NCBI GenBank assembly: GCA_013399015.1
Contig: VWZX01009971.1
Location: 1,171,623-1,235,622 of the forward strand
Reading direction: 5' to 3'
Source of the DNA: Galbula dea
Taxonomy: Eukaryota > Chordata > Aves > Piciformes > Galbulidae
Length of the DNA stretch: 64,000 nucleotides
Below, one piece after another: positions 25,507 to 35,391 of the stretch (its first letter is position 1; each line of letters begins with the position of its first letter). The translations under genes were made by a program, and so were the position numbers. The notes beneath the pieces are model-generated. The model saw only the letters and a program-made list of their open reading frames with translations, ran no database searches and had not been told where the DNA came from.

Positions 25507-26274
25507 TCAACTGCACACAATAGCATGCAAGTCAAGCTTGCACACCAGAAGGGCTGAAATCCTTACACTTAAACTCAGAAGTATATTTTGTGTTGAAGGA
25601 TTAACTACATTGCTGAAAACAGGAGATAGTTGCTGCTTTACAGAAGAGAAGATGGAAAGCTGGTGGTTCTGGTCTACCTCTACTTGCACTTCACTTTGTC
25701 CCTCACCCAGAAAAACTGTTGTCAGGGTTCCTAGTGTAGTATGTTCAGTTGCTGCTGTTGCTTTAACAGCGTTACAGCTTTATTCTTTTATTAGAATGAG
25801 CACTGATAAATATTTTGAATTGGCCCATTTGAATGGGCCAGAATAGTGGCATATACTTGATGAAAGTTGGGCATTTCTCTCCACTAGTTTGATACAGAAT
25901 TTATGCATCTGTGCAAACAGTATTTTATAACTGCCAACAGCACACGTAGCAGAAAGTAATAGACTATTTTTTCCTCCAAAATTATGTGTTTTGGACAAAG
26001 TGAATGGAACTTCAGCAGGAAAAAGAAATACACTTCTTAAACCATGGGGGTTTAGCCCTGCAGAATATTCAGTCCCTCCTTCAAACAACATGTTAAGAGC
26101 TCTTAAAAACATGATGAATAAAGCAGAAGCAAGTCCTATAACAAAAAGGACTCCTAAGTATAGGCAGCAGTAGGTATTTACTACCCAGCTATTACAACCA
26201 GGTTTTGAAAGCAACTGAGTCAAAGTCTGTTCTAGAAATGCTGCTCTCATAAAAAAATTTAGTGTAATATGCTA
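25507..26274 (-). pseudogene. Unrecognised long open region, one internal stop
   Basis: One minus-strand frame stays open from just after a TAG near 26274 down to 25507, broken only by a TAA at 25780-25782. An ATG lies at 26248-26250 and gives 156 codons before that stop. In AT-rich DNA this is far longer than expected by chance. The first part has a hydrophobic stretch (about residues 26-50, with CCLYLGVLFVIGLASALFIM) that could span a membrane; the later part is polar. A different frame of the same strand is open just beyond, to about 25390, and ends LWVSA, as if a frameshift follows. I do not recognise the protein. It could be a decayed retrocopy, a damaged viral or mobile gene, or a chance open frame. 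No poly(A) tract was found at the expected end. Confidence 0.3.
25821..25840. repeat. 8-bp perfect inverted repeat
   Basis: TGGCCCAT (25821-25828) and ATGGGCCA (25833-25840) pair perfectly around a 4-base loop. The repeat sits inside the unrecognised open region, shortly before its internal stop in minus-strand direction. Confidence 0.75.
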
Positions 26275-26301
26275 TTGCCAAACTGGACTGCATGGCACAA
26301 A

Positions 26302-26324
26302 CATGATGGCAGCCAGCCATCATG
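26302..26324. repeat. 9-bp perfect inverted repeat
   Basis: CATGATGGC (26302-26310) and GCCATCATG (26316-26324) are perfect inverse copies with a 5-base loop. They lie about 30-50 bases upstream of the open region that starts at 26274. Confidence 0.8.
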
Positions 26325-26749
26325 GGGATTACCTAATATAATCTAGGGATCATTTAATTGTTTAATACCGCTCCGCTGAAACGACATACCCTTGCCATTT
26401 TGAGACAACAGTATTACAATGGGTCCAGAAAAGACCTACAATATCCAAGAACAAGTTGTTCTGTGGAAAACATTCACATTTTTCAGAAGCGCTAATCTTT
26501 ACAACTTGTCTAAAATCCATCACTCAAAAAAGTTTATTCTCCAAGTCAAGATGAAGTCATCTTTCCCCAGGTGAACATTATTTTGGGTGGTGAACTGAAA
26601 TTAATATGATTGCCTTTACAGCATGCAATATAAAGTTGCACTGTCATTTTTTCTCCTGTTTGCATAACAATTACAGAATCACAGAATCATTACGTTTGGA
26701 AAGGACCCTCAAGATCATTTAGTCCAACCGATAGCCCTACACTACTCTT

Positions 26750-26858
26750 NNNNNNNNNNNNNNNNNNNNNNNNNNNNNNNNNNNNNNNNNNNNNNNNNNN
26801 NNNNNNNNNNNNNNNNNNNNNNNNNNNNNNNNNNNNNNNNNNNNNNNNNNNNNNNNNN
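26750..26858. other. Assembly gap (109 N)
   Basis: This is a run of 109 N inside CR1 copy A. The equivalent interval in copy B (34407-35068) is about 660 bases. Either the gap is undersized by about 550 bases or copy A has an internal deletion. The translation of any frame across it is meaningless. Confidence 0.98.
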
Positions 26859-27275
26859 CCCAAAATGCAGGACTTTACATTTACCCTTATTAAAACTCAT
26901 CCCATTGGTCTCTGCCCATCTACCCAGCCTATCTAGGTCCCTCTGCAGAGCCTGCCTACCCTCAAGAAGATCAACACTCCCACCCAGCTTAGTGTCATCT
27001 GCAAACTTATTAAGGGTGCACTCTATCCCCTCATCCAAGTCATCAATAAAAATGTTGAACAGGAGAGGCCCCAACACTGACCCCTGAGGGACAGCACTCG
27101 TGACCAGCCACCAACCAGACTTGACTGCATTGAGCACAACCCTCTGGACTCAGCCATCCAACCAGTTTTTGATCCAGCCAAGGGTGTGCTCATCCAAGCC
27201 ACGAGCAGCCAGTTTCTCAAGGAGAATGCTGTGGGAAACTGTGTCAAACGGCTTGCTAAAGTCAAGGTAGACAAA
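26859..27275 (-). pseudogene. CR1 reverse transcriptase fragment of copy A
   Basis: This RT fragment starts in motif A (VYLDFSKPFDTVSHSILLEK) and runs through VPQGSVLGPLLFNIFIDDL and the catalytic FADD to KCKVLHFG, where the run of N begins. It carries the motif A Asp that copy B has lost. One in-frame TGA (27150-27152) breaks the frame. The same codon is CGA in copy B, a change expected from methyl-CpG deamination. The fragment is non-functional. Confidence 0.9.
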
Positions 27276-29005
27276 ACAGAAAGTATGCAGGAGGATGCAA
27301 ACACCAAAATTCTCATTCTCACAGATTTGAGGGGAAGCAGACCAGCTTATTAGTTAAAAAAAACCTGCAATCAAGTAGACCACATAGATTCTACCCTATT
27401 ATTTAAAAGCAACAGGTTTTAGTTTTAACATCCATTTCCTTTTCCAGGTATGGCATGCAGAGCTGCATTTGCAAGACCAGATACCATGAACAAAGATAAA
27501 AATAGTGTCAGTGTCCATTTATGATCCTATAATTCTAAGGTGTCAGTTAACAAAGAAATTGAATACAAAACATGTAGAAATAAAAAAAAAAAAAAAATAA
27601 TAAAAAAGGCCAAACCTACAGGCAAACTATGTAGCTTTATGCAAGCTGCATGACTGACATAAGCTATTTACCATTTTATCAGTGATTGAATAATAGAAGC
27701 AGGTGTTCCTACTGGTCTAGGCGGAATACTCTCACTAAACATTTTCTAAATCTATCACTCTTGTATCAGTGATGTATTGTGTTGCTGTATTTGCCAGGGC
27801 CTAAGTTATGAAATAAATTCGCAATACACCAGCTTACAGTCAAACAGCAATGCTTGTATCTCAGGTGCTGTAAGCTATTAATTCTTTACTTAGAGAAGAT
27901 GAATTCAGTTCCTCCAAAACGATAGTGTCTTCTTTAAATTTTTAAGTACAGCACACTATCTGTATGGAAACCATGAACAGAAGTATCAATTTTAACAATT
28001 AATATTGTCTCATGGGCTTCCAGAAGAAGAAAAAGATGAATGTACAAGTAATAAAGTAATTCAAACCCTCTATATGTTTTAAAGCACTGCAGCTTTCACA
28101 TACAGTTTTGAATGCTCCTAAAAAAGACCCATATTTAGAAACATGTCTAGTACGTGTTTACTTTAAAAAAGAAAAACATACCCAAACCTGTGGATATAAG
28201 GTAAGTATTTATCTAATATATGCTGAAATATTATTCCTATTTTTTGATGCATTTATCACCAAGCAGCAAAGACAATAATGACACATATACACATCATTTT
28301 TAGCTTCATAAAGTTTCAGATTATCTCTTTATATCCATATTAATGCTGCTATTAAAAGCAAAGATGATCTTGTTCTTTTCAGACACTACCCCTGCCCATA
28401 ACAAAGGTTTTTCCCTTAAAATACTGCAGTTCATAGTAAAGTACCTTATAACCCCCTTTTTTTTGTATTTTATTCTTCAATTTATAATTTAGCAACATAA
28501 AATTGTTTATGAAAATGATCAACAAATTTTTTTAAAAAATATTTGTTACCATGCCTTGGAGACCTTTTTAGTTACTAGCAGTTCATCAATAAATTGGGGT
28601 CGTTCTGTATATTGTTATCTCTTGCACTAGCGAAATCACAGGTATATACACATACTTTGGGAGCAACAGATGATTTTGTGCACATATTTTTCTCCTGTTT
28701 TCTTGGAAAGTCCCTCCTCATATCCCCCTCTCTATCTGTATGGAGTCCACCTCAGCAGGAATACAGCTCCAGAGCTGCTGCAGGGCTAGAGAGCAAGGGC
28801 TGGAATAGAAAGGTATAGAGAGAGACACAGAGACACATGGGCTTGGTGGACTATGTGACTATTCTGTTTTCCCATGAGTGAGCACTGGATGGAGGATGAT
28901 AACTCCTTTTACTGAGGCTGATGGCCCTCTTTCAGATGCGTAACTAGTGCTTATGTGTGATCTTGTGCCAGGCTTTGCACACTGCAAGGATCTCAGCATC
29001 ATATA
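27276..29005. other. Plain AT-rich intronic sequence
   Basis: It contains the A-rich tract at 27581 and no gene or further repeat that I can support. Confidence 0.65.
27581..27606. repeat. A-rich tract
   Basis: A run of 16 A is followed by TAATAAAAAA. No retroelement end was recognised next to it. Confidence 0.9.
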
Positions 29006-29155
29006 TCACAGAATCACAGAATGTCAGGGGTTGGAAGGGACTTTGAACGATATCTAGTCCACCCCCCCCCCGCCGGAGGAGGAGTCTTCCCTGACCAGGA
29101 ATTGAACGTGGGCCCCGGTGGTGAGAGCACCAAATCCTAACCACTAGACCACTAC
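29006..29155 (-). mobile_element. tRNA-Glu-derived SINE with CR1 tail, copy 2
   Basis: This second copy has the same chimeric design on the minus strand. The head (29087-29155) contains TGGTCTAGTGGTTAGGATTT, an anticodon loop CTCTCAC (anticodon CTC, that is Glu), GTTCAATTCC and TCAGGGAA. The tail (29006-29086) is CR1 3' UTR ending in the TTCTGTGA octamers. A run of ten C on the plus strand (29062-29071) lies just inside the tail. Head, junction and tail are collinear with copy 1, so this is a dispersed family and not a chance neighbour pair. I saw no convincing target-site duplication. The short open frame over 28944-29162 is only the SINE read through. Confidence 0.88.
29087..29155 (-). other. 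tRNA-Glu-like head of SINE copy 2
   Basis: The A-box region (TGGTCTAGTGG), an anticodon arm with CTC, the B box (GTTCAATTCC) and the TCAGGGAA acceptor strand are all visible. This copy keeps the tRNA-Glu anticodon and so identifies the source tRNA better than copy 1. It is a SINE head and not a functional tRNA gene. Confidence 0.85.
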
Positions 29156-30636
29156 TTCTCACACTATAAAAAACCCATCTGAGTTACAGGACATGCAGAG
29201 TTTCTGGGTAACAGGCACTCAGCAGCCAGCCTTGTTTTGAAGCAGCAGCACACCTCAATGTCCAGAAGGGATTCCCTTTTTCTGAGAAGAATTTCCACCC
29301 AGAGATTGATAACTGTTTCCCAGCAAAATACAGCCATGTAGAATCAAATCAGTTTTCATTGTTTTTCCTGAGAAGTGTCTATGTGATCAATTTTCCCAGG
29401 GAAATTTTTGTACTAAAAAACCCTCCCAAAAAACTCTAGCTACAGATTCTCATCCAAGTAGATATGGACATGGACACCTATGCACAGAACACCTATATTT
29501 CTTTTTCAGTGGGGTAGAGTGTGACTTAATTCGGGCATGTACTAAAAGTCACAGTGAGTTAGCAAACATTTTTTTAATTCCTGGATCACTTTACTATGTT
29601 GTCTACTACTTCATGGTCCCTAAAGAATACCTTATAGCCTTATGAACATTCAAAACACATTTCAGTTAGACTAAGTGAACCACCTGTTACAGATATCTTA
29701 GAGTATACTAGAGGTGACTCAACTAAATTAGTTTGAAATATGTGATTATTCTTGTCCAATAAAACACTTTGAGAGTCCTTTGTGTTCATAACCAACCTTG
29801 GTAGCAATTAATTTCCAGTTGCAAGTCAAGACAGCACCAGCCCTTAATGTTCTAATAAACAAATGGTTTAACAATTGGGAACTAATTGTCACAGTGGGAC
29901 AGCCTGGGAAGCTTGTAATCAGGCCTGTATTGTCACAATTCATTTTCATATTGTAGCAAAATAATAACCTCAAGAGCCCTTCTGAATTAAAAGAAATCTC
30001 ACTTTATACTCATAGATGCTCAGTCTATGCACTTTATATCAGACTCTGTAATTTTAGGCCCCCTTGATCTCCTCGAAATCAACAGCCAACATTTTCTTGC
30101 TATGTCTAGGAAAGACGCTTCAGCAATAAAATCCCGTTTCCAAAAAATGGATTGGGTACATTCAGCGGCAAATTACTTGTAATATTTTATAGAGTTACTC
30201 CACTACACCTTTACTACAAATCTTACAAAATCAGCACTTATTTAAACCACAGGCGTGTTTATAGACAAGCAGATATTGTAAATCATAGCCAGGATCCAAC
30301 TGGCAAAATAAACTTACTTGCAAAGAGATATCTCTTCTAGGAGTATGCTAATAAATCCAAACCTAATTTTCAATGTATCTAAATTCAGAGTAAATCAGTG
30401 CTTGAGATTTTTTAAAATAGACTATTTTCCATTCACTCAAACTCACCTTCTCCATGTTTTTCTTTTTATTTGCAACTAATCCTATAATACAGCTAAGAGT
30501 CATAACAAAGAAAACTACAAATATATTCAAGCAATCCATTTAAACAAAGTATAAATGTTTAACAAACATAAACATTAAAAAGAGATAACTAATTAAAGCA
30601 ACACCTTTAGCACTTGAGAAAATGAAAGTTACAAGG

Positions 30637-30664
30637 GAAAAAAAAACAAAAAAACAAAACAAAC
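30637..30664. repeat. A-rich (CAAAA)n-like tract
   Basis: This is a run of nine A followed by CAAAAAAAC and CAAAAC units. Confidence 0.85.
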
Positions 30665-31762
30665 CAGAAGGCTCCTATTGCTGTTCACAATTGGCCAGAT
30701 AACTAATCCATTTGTCAGTTTCATGCTACTCACAGTGTTTGCTTTAAAAGAGGCCTGGGACTACCATAGAAGGGTTGTCAGGCACTGGAACTCAGTGGCC
30801 TTATTGGAGATATGTGGAAAGCTTGGAAACCACATTTACTCCAGCTGAGTTGGCAGAATTTGGCCTGTTTCTTACACAGACACAGACTTTTTCCTGACCT
30901 TTTTTAACAAATGAAAGTAAATCAGAAAATTAAAATACTCATATATTCCCTGGCTTCCATTCCGGGAAGAAATTATATGCCAACTGAAAACAAAATTAGA
31001 ATTGTTCCTAAACTGGTTTGCAAATGTAAGTTCATCCCCCTACAATTCACTCTGTACACACTGTTTAGATGTGAGCTTCTTTTCCCCCACCTATGAGAAA
31101 ATGTCTAAATGTCCTGGCACCCAGCCAGGACTATTATGGAAAATCCTTGCTATAAAACCAGCCCTACTGAAATTTCACATTAAATTCCAAAGAAAAAGAA
31201 AGGAATTTTGTCAACTGCCTTTTCAGAGATCATATTTAGTCGCTTCTCTTACTGTACCAAATTGAGGAAGCAAATCCATCCCTTCAAGAAAATGTACTTA
31301 AGAACCAGCTTGAATCTCCTAATTATTATTTATTCTTGTAAAATAGAAATGACTAAATTCTAAAGCACTTATTCTATGTTTATTTGGTGTTTCTTAAGAT
31401 AAACACAAAAAATCAGTGTTTCATTTCCCAAAGTTCAGCAACCACTATTCCCAATAATTTTAAACCCTGATTATAACAAAACATAATCTCAAGACGCTTT
31501 TATCCTCTTGTTCCTTCAAAACCAAAAACCAAATCTAACCCCAAATCTCAAAAGAGAGAATACCACTTGTTATTATCCCAGAAGTTTGTAGGTAATAAAA
31601 AAAATAATTCTCATGACTGCCCTTTATGCACCTGATCTCTTGACCCAGGTTCCAAGGCGGTTGTTGGTTCAGAACTTTGTGCATTTCTGCCTGGGCTTTC
31701 CACATCTTAAATATTCTAGCTGGTGTTTTTCCCACTGGCTCCTAAGAAAAGAACTATTGTTT

Positions 31763-31778
31763 AAAAAAAAAAAAAAAA
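31763..31778. repeat. Poly(A) tract, 16 bases
   Basis: This is a run of 16 A in otherwise plain intronic sequence. The plus-strand frame at 31613-31957 reads through it as poly-Lys and is not credible as a gene. Confidence 0.9.
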
Positions 31779-32169
31779 GTGTCTTAAAGACTAATCATAG
31801 AGGAAATGAGAAAATGAGATGGACAGACAGCCAGGATACGTCATTAAGCCAGGAAAACATCATGAGCTTTAGAATCAATAAGCTGAATAAAAACATTATT
31901 TGGACACCATTATGCAGTATGAAATGGATTTTTTCTAAAGAGGATTTGAAGCCTTGAAACAGAAACAACAGGGAGAGGTGATTTTATTTTATAAGATTTT
32001 AGTTCTGATTTGTACTATTAAGTTTTGTTAAACAATATATTTACTTTTGTTTCCTAGATTATGTGAAGTAAACAATGACATTCAGTAGTTATGTTCTAGA
32101 GAAAAAAATATATAGTATGCCCCTTTGGTGAAACAGTTTTTAAATTCTAATAGAATTTCAAGGTTATTA

Positions 32170-32620
32170 TCTATTTCAGATCAACACTGGAGGTCAGAGT
32201 TCACAGCAGCCAGAATTTACAAACCTCCAATGGGTTTTGATTGACAGCAATCAGCATCTCTTCAGCATCACTGAGGGAACAAAGTACAGGTCAAGACAGC
32301 AGGCGATTTCATCTGTCATTTTTAATTATCTAAATGATATTCACAGACAAAACCTTTCCCATCCATCAGGGCATCGCATTACCATAGACAATGTTTGTTT
32401 AAAGAAGAGGCCATAAAATCAAACAATTATGAATGCAGACAAGCCTTGCTATTGACTGCATAAATAATCAAGTGAGATTTCCAAAACTCTCTGCTAATGA
32501 ATTGGTAGATTGCTGGCAGGAAGTGGGAAGTAATAATACAGACAACAATCTGATGTTCTTATTGACTTTTACTACAGCTTGGCTACGGTAGCAAAGATCC
32601 AAAAATGACGTCAAGTAAGG
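32170..32620. promoter_or_regulatory. Candidate conserved regulatory block with PBX-MEIS site
   Basis: TGATTGACAG at 32238-32247 is an exact PBX-MEIS/PREP composite site. It is followed by a MEIS-type CTGTCA, a TAATTA-like homeodomain core and several ACAAT SOX-type cores within about 350 bases. The block is free of repeats and of fairly even composition, unlike the surrounding AT-rich filler. NPAS3 introns are known to carry many conserved enhancers, so this is a reasonable candidate, but conservation cannot be tested here. Confidence 0.3.
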
Positions 32621-33531
32621 TTTCCATAGGAGCGGTATTGATATCAGTACACTGCTAAAATACAAGTAGTTAACTCCTGACCTTATAGTAGGACCAGCAA
32701 TCCCCTGAGAGAGCTGAAACGCTAGCAGTACAATACATCATGAGCTGAGCCAACAGCCTCAGGCCTCCAGCAACATTACTGCACGGGCAAAGGTCCCTTC
32801 TTTTGCCATGTATAACGGTCTAATCCACAATAATTCAACTGCAATCCCCCCAAAAATTAACTCCATTTGAGTCTTATATGAGTAAATAAACATCTGTAGA
32901 CTGAGACTGAAAAGTATGGATGTAATGAAAAATATGGTGTGCAGAAACACTGTCTGTTGGAACAGACTCAGCTTTCCCATCCTGATGTCCCCAACAGGTT
33001 AACAAAAGTTACAGTTTGAAAGCCGGAATCACAGGTGACATAAATCACTATGTGTCTGTTGCTCCATTTATACTCTCATGCCTACGTCTCATTAACTATA
33101 ATCACAGGTAACTAGCTGGCCCAAATGTTAATGACAGTATTGGTTTCATTGATCAGAAAAAGAAGAAAAAGCAGAAAATTATCTTTTCTGCTCAAGCCTA
33201 AAGTGGCAAAAAAAGTGAGAAACTTTTTCCTGGGTTCTAATAAGCTAACATGAGACTTCTTTGAGGACAAAAATGGTACAGAAAGATCATATGTGAAATG
33301 TGCAGACCATCTCCATTCAGTGGGGTAAAGTTAAGCCTTAAAATGTCTTTTCTCCTATTAGGAAATACTGGAGAAGGATTTCCCTGGAGAAAAGAGTAAA
33401 GAAATTATGGTCAACATCAGATGCACTATGAAGACGATAGCCAGGTTGGTGTACAGCACAAAACAAGAAGGAGAGATTTTTGCAAAGCCCATGAGGAGGA
33501 GAAAAGTGTGTTGGGGGACAGAGACAGGGTT

Positions 33532-33807
33532 GGGGAGGGGGGAGAAAAAGGCGAGGAGAGAGAAAGTGAGAGAAAGGGGGGGGGAGAAAAAAGGGAGGAA
33601 AGAGGGGGGGAGACAAAAAAGGGAGGAAAGAGGGGGGAGAAGAGGGGGGAGAGAAAGAGGGGAAGAGAGGAGGGGGAAAGGGGGGAAAAAGCAGGGGAGA
33701 AAAGAGGGGGAGAGAGGAGAGGGGAGAGAGGAGGGGGAGAGAGAGAAAGAGAGAGAGAGAGAGAGAAGGGGGGGAAGAGAGGGGGGAGGGAGCTGGGGAA
33801 GTAGGAA
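33532..33807. repeat. Long polypurine (GA/G-rich) tract
   Basis: From 33532 to 33792 (261 bases) the plus strand has only four pyrimidines, at 33552, 33567, 33614 and 33692. One stretch, 33693-33792, is 100 uninterrupted purines and another, 33615-33691, is 77. The tract mixes G runs of 4-8 with A runs and a (GA)n stretch near 33741-33766. All stop codons and their complements contain T on the plus strand, so every one of the six frames is open here. The long Arg/Glu/Gly-rich plus-strand and Pro/Ser/Leu-rich minus-strand reading frames over 33338-33871 are therefore artefacts. The tract could form triplex or G-quadruplex DNA. In NPAS3 pre-mRNA it would be a long polypyrimidine run. Confidence 0.97.
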
Positions 33808-34329
33808 GATATTGGAGCAGAAACATTTTCCCTCATTACCACATGTAGACCAGATTGTTGTCAGCATGTAATTCTAGTTTCTTTCACCTGAAAGTGTATC
33901 ACTAACAGTACAAGTCTCGCAGTTCTCACCCATATGATGTCTGCGGAATCGTGGCAAAAAAAGCAGTTTTGTACTTCAGAATCTCAGCAGTTTTTCCTGC
34001 CAAACAAAGTAAACCAATCTATGTTTGCAAAATCTTTTAACTGGCAGCTGTGTTTCTGGGACTGTCCTTGACATCCACTGCGTCTGAATAAGCCCAAACT
34101 AGTTCACTGATGGGCTCATATTAGCTCAATCACATTTTTCAAATTTTTATTAGCTCTTAATTATCTTTCACAGATGTTAAAGAAGGAAACAGGACTGATC
34201 TCAATGGGATTACAAAAAACAAGGTTTTAAAAGAAGAAACGGAAAAAGCTCATGATCCAGAGAGGTAAGGACTATCATTATATTAGATCTTGGTTCACAG
34301 GGTGAGGGGGGGGAAAGTCATGTCTAATT

Positions 34330-35391
34330 ACAGAATCACAGAATCATTACGGCTGGAAAGGACCCTCAAGATCATTTAGTCCAACCGATAGCCCTACACT
34401 GCTCTTACCCCTAAATCATCCCCTGAAGAAACACTTCTATCCTCTTCTTAAAAACCTCCAGGGATGGTGACTCCACCACCTCCCTGGGCAGCCTATTCCA
34501 ATATCTAACCACTCTTTCAGTAAAGAAATTCTTCCTAATATCTAATCTAAACCTACCCTGGCTCAGCTTAAGCCCATTCCCTCTAGTCCTGTCACTAGTC
34601 ACAAGGGAGAAGAGGCCAACACCCGCCTCCCTAGAATGGCCTTTCAAGTAGCTGAAGAGAGCGATAAGGTCTCCCCTCAGCCTCCTCTTCTCCAGGCTAA
34701 ACAACCCCAGCTCCCTAAGCCTCTCCTCATAAGGCCTGTTCTCCAGACCCCTGATTAGCTTAGTTGCCCTTCTCTGCACCCTCTCCAGTACCTCAATGTC
34801 CTTCCTAAACTGCGGTGCCCAAAACTGCACACAGTACTCGAGGTGTGGCCTCACCAGTGCCGTGTACAGTGGCAAGATCACCTCCCTGCTCCTACTGGTC
34901 ACACTATTCCTGATGCAAGCCAGGATGCCATTGGCCTTCTTAGCCACCTGGGCACACTGCTGACTCATGTTCAGCTGGCCGTCAATCAGCACCCCCAGGA
35001 CCTTCTCTGCTGGGGAGCTCTCCAGCCACAGCTTCCCGAGCCTGTAGAACTCCTGGGGGTTGTTACAACCAAAATGCAGGACTTTACATTTACCCTTATT
35101 AAAACTCATCCCATTGGTCTCTGCCCATCTACCCAGCCTATCTAGGTCCCTCTGCAGAGCCTGCCTACCCTCAAGAAGATCAACACTCCCACCCAGCTTA
35201 GTGTCATCTGCAAACTTATTAAGGGTGCACTCTATCCCCTCATCCAAGTCATCAATAAAGATGTTGAACAGGAGAGGCCCCAACACTGACCCCTGAGGGA
35301 CACCACTTGTGACTGGCTGCCAACCAGACTTGACTCCATTGAGCACAACCCTTTGGACTCGGCCATCCAACCAGTTTTTGATCCAGCCAAG
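34330..35391 (-). mobile_element. CR1 LINE copy B, long 3' part
   Basis: This is about 1.06 kb of CR1 on the minus strand, from the terminal TTCTGTGA-type octamers (34330) to an abrupt 5' truncation at 35391 just after CTTGGCTGGATC. It has an open C-terminal part of ORF2 (34411-35391), a TAG stop, and a 3' UTR of about 80 bp whose sequence (GGACTAAATGATCTTGAGGG) differs from that of the CR1s at 8.3, 21.0 and 37.9 kb. Two CR1 subfamilies are therefore present in the window. No clear target-site duplication is seen, which is normal for CR1. Confidence 0.96.
34411..35391 (-). pseudogene. CR1 ORF2 reverse transcriptase, C-terminal 326 residues
   Basis: The open frame encodes the last 326 residues of the CR1 endonuclease-reverse transcriptase that copies the element into new sites. 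It begins LGWIKNWLDGRVQRVV at the truncation point. It keeps the SGVPQGSVLGPLLFNIF motif (RT motif B), the catalytic FADD (motif C), the GxxKCKVLHFG region and the thumb, and ends in the conserved RYWNRLP region and FLQGMI before a TAG stop. The endonuclease and the RT fingers with the motif A Asp are lost by 5' truncation, so it cannot work. There is no internal stop or frameshift, so the insertion is young. The first ATG-like start is irrelevant, because the frame simply runs in from the missing 5' part. Confidence 0.95.

Larger units (their letters stand above)
26673..27275 (-). mobile_element. CR1 LINE copy A, with assembly gap
   Basis: This is a 5'-truncated CR1 on the minus strand. The 3' tip (26673-26749) carries the octamers and GGACTAAATGATCTTGAGGG. 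After the run of N, coding sequence for the reverse transcriptase follows to about 27275: motif A (YLDFSKPFDTVSH), the GVPQGSVLGPLLFNIFIDDL-type motif B and C surroundings with an SxVPQGSVLGP variant, and the catalytic FADD. An in-frame TGA at 27150-27152 replaces a CGA present in copy B. Where both copies can be compared (26859-27205), they differ at roughly 11 of about 333 positions by eye, so they are the same young subfamily. Confidence 0.93.
29156..32169. other. Plain intronic sequence
   Basis: It contains two A-rich tracts (30637 and 31763). Open frames around 30.9-32.0 kb are short or run through the poly(A). Confidence 0.65.

Noticed and set aside
26742..27137. A 131-codon minus-strand frame ending in unknown residues
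   Set aside because: It is CR1 reverse transcriptase reading into the run of N. It is not a host gene and its end is undefined.
31613..31957. A 114-codon plus-strand frame
   Set aside because: It runs through a 16-base poly(A) as poly-Lys and shows no protein-like features beyond that.
33338..33871. Five overlapping open frames of 127-169 codons on both strands
   Set aside because: They exist only because the polypurine tract has no T on the plus strand. The peptides are low complexity and carry no domain.
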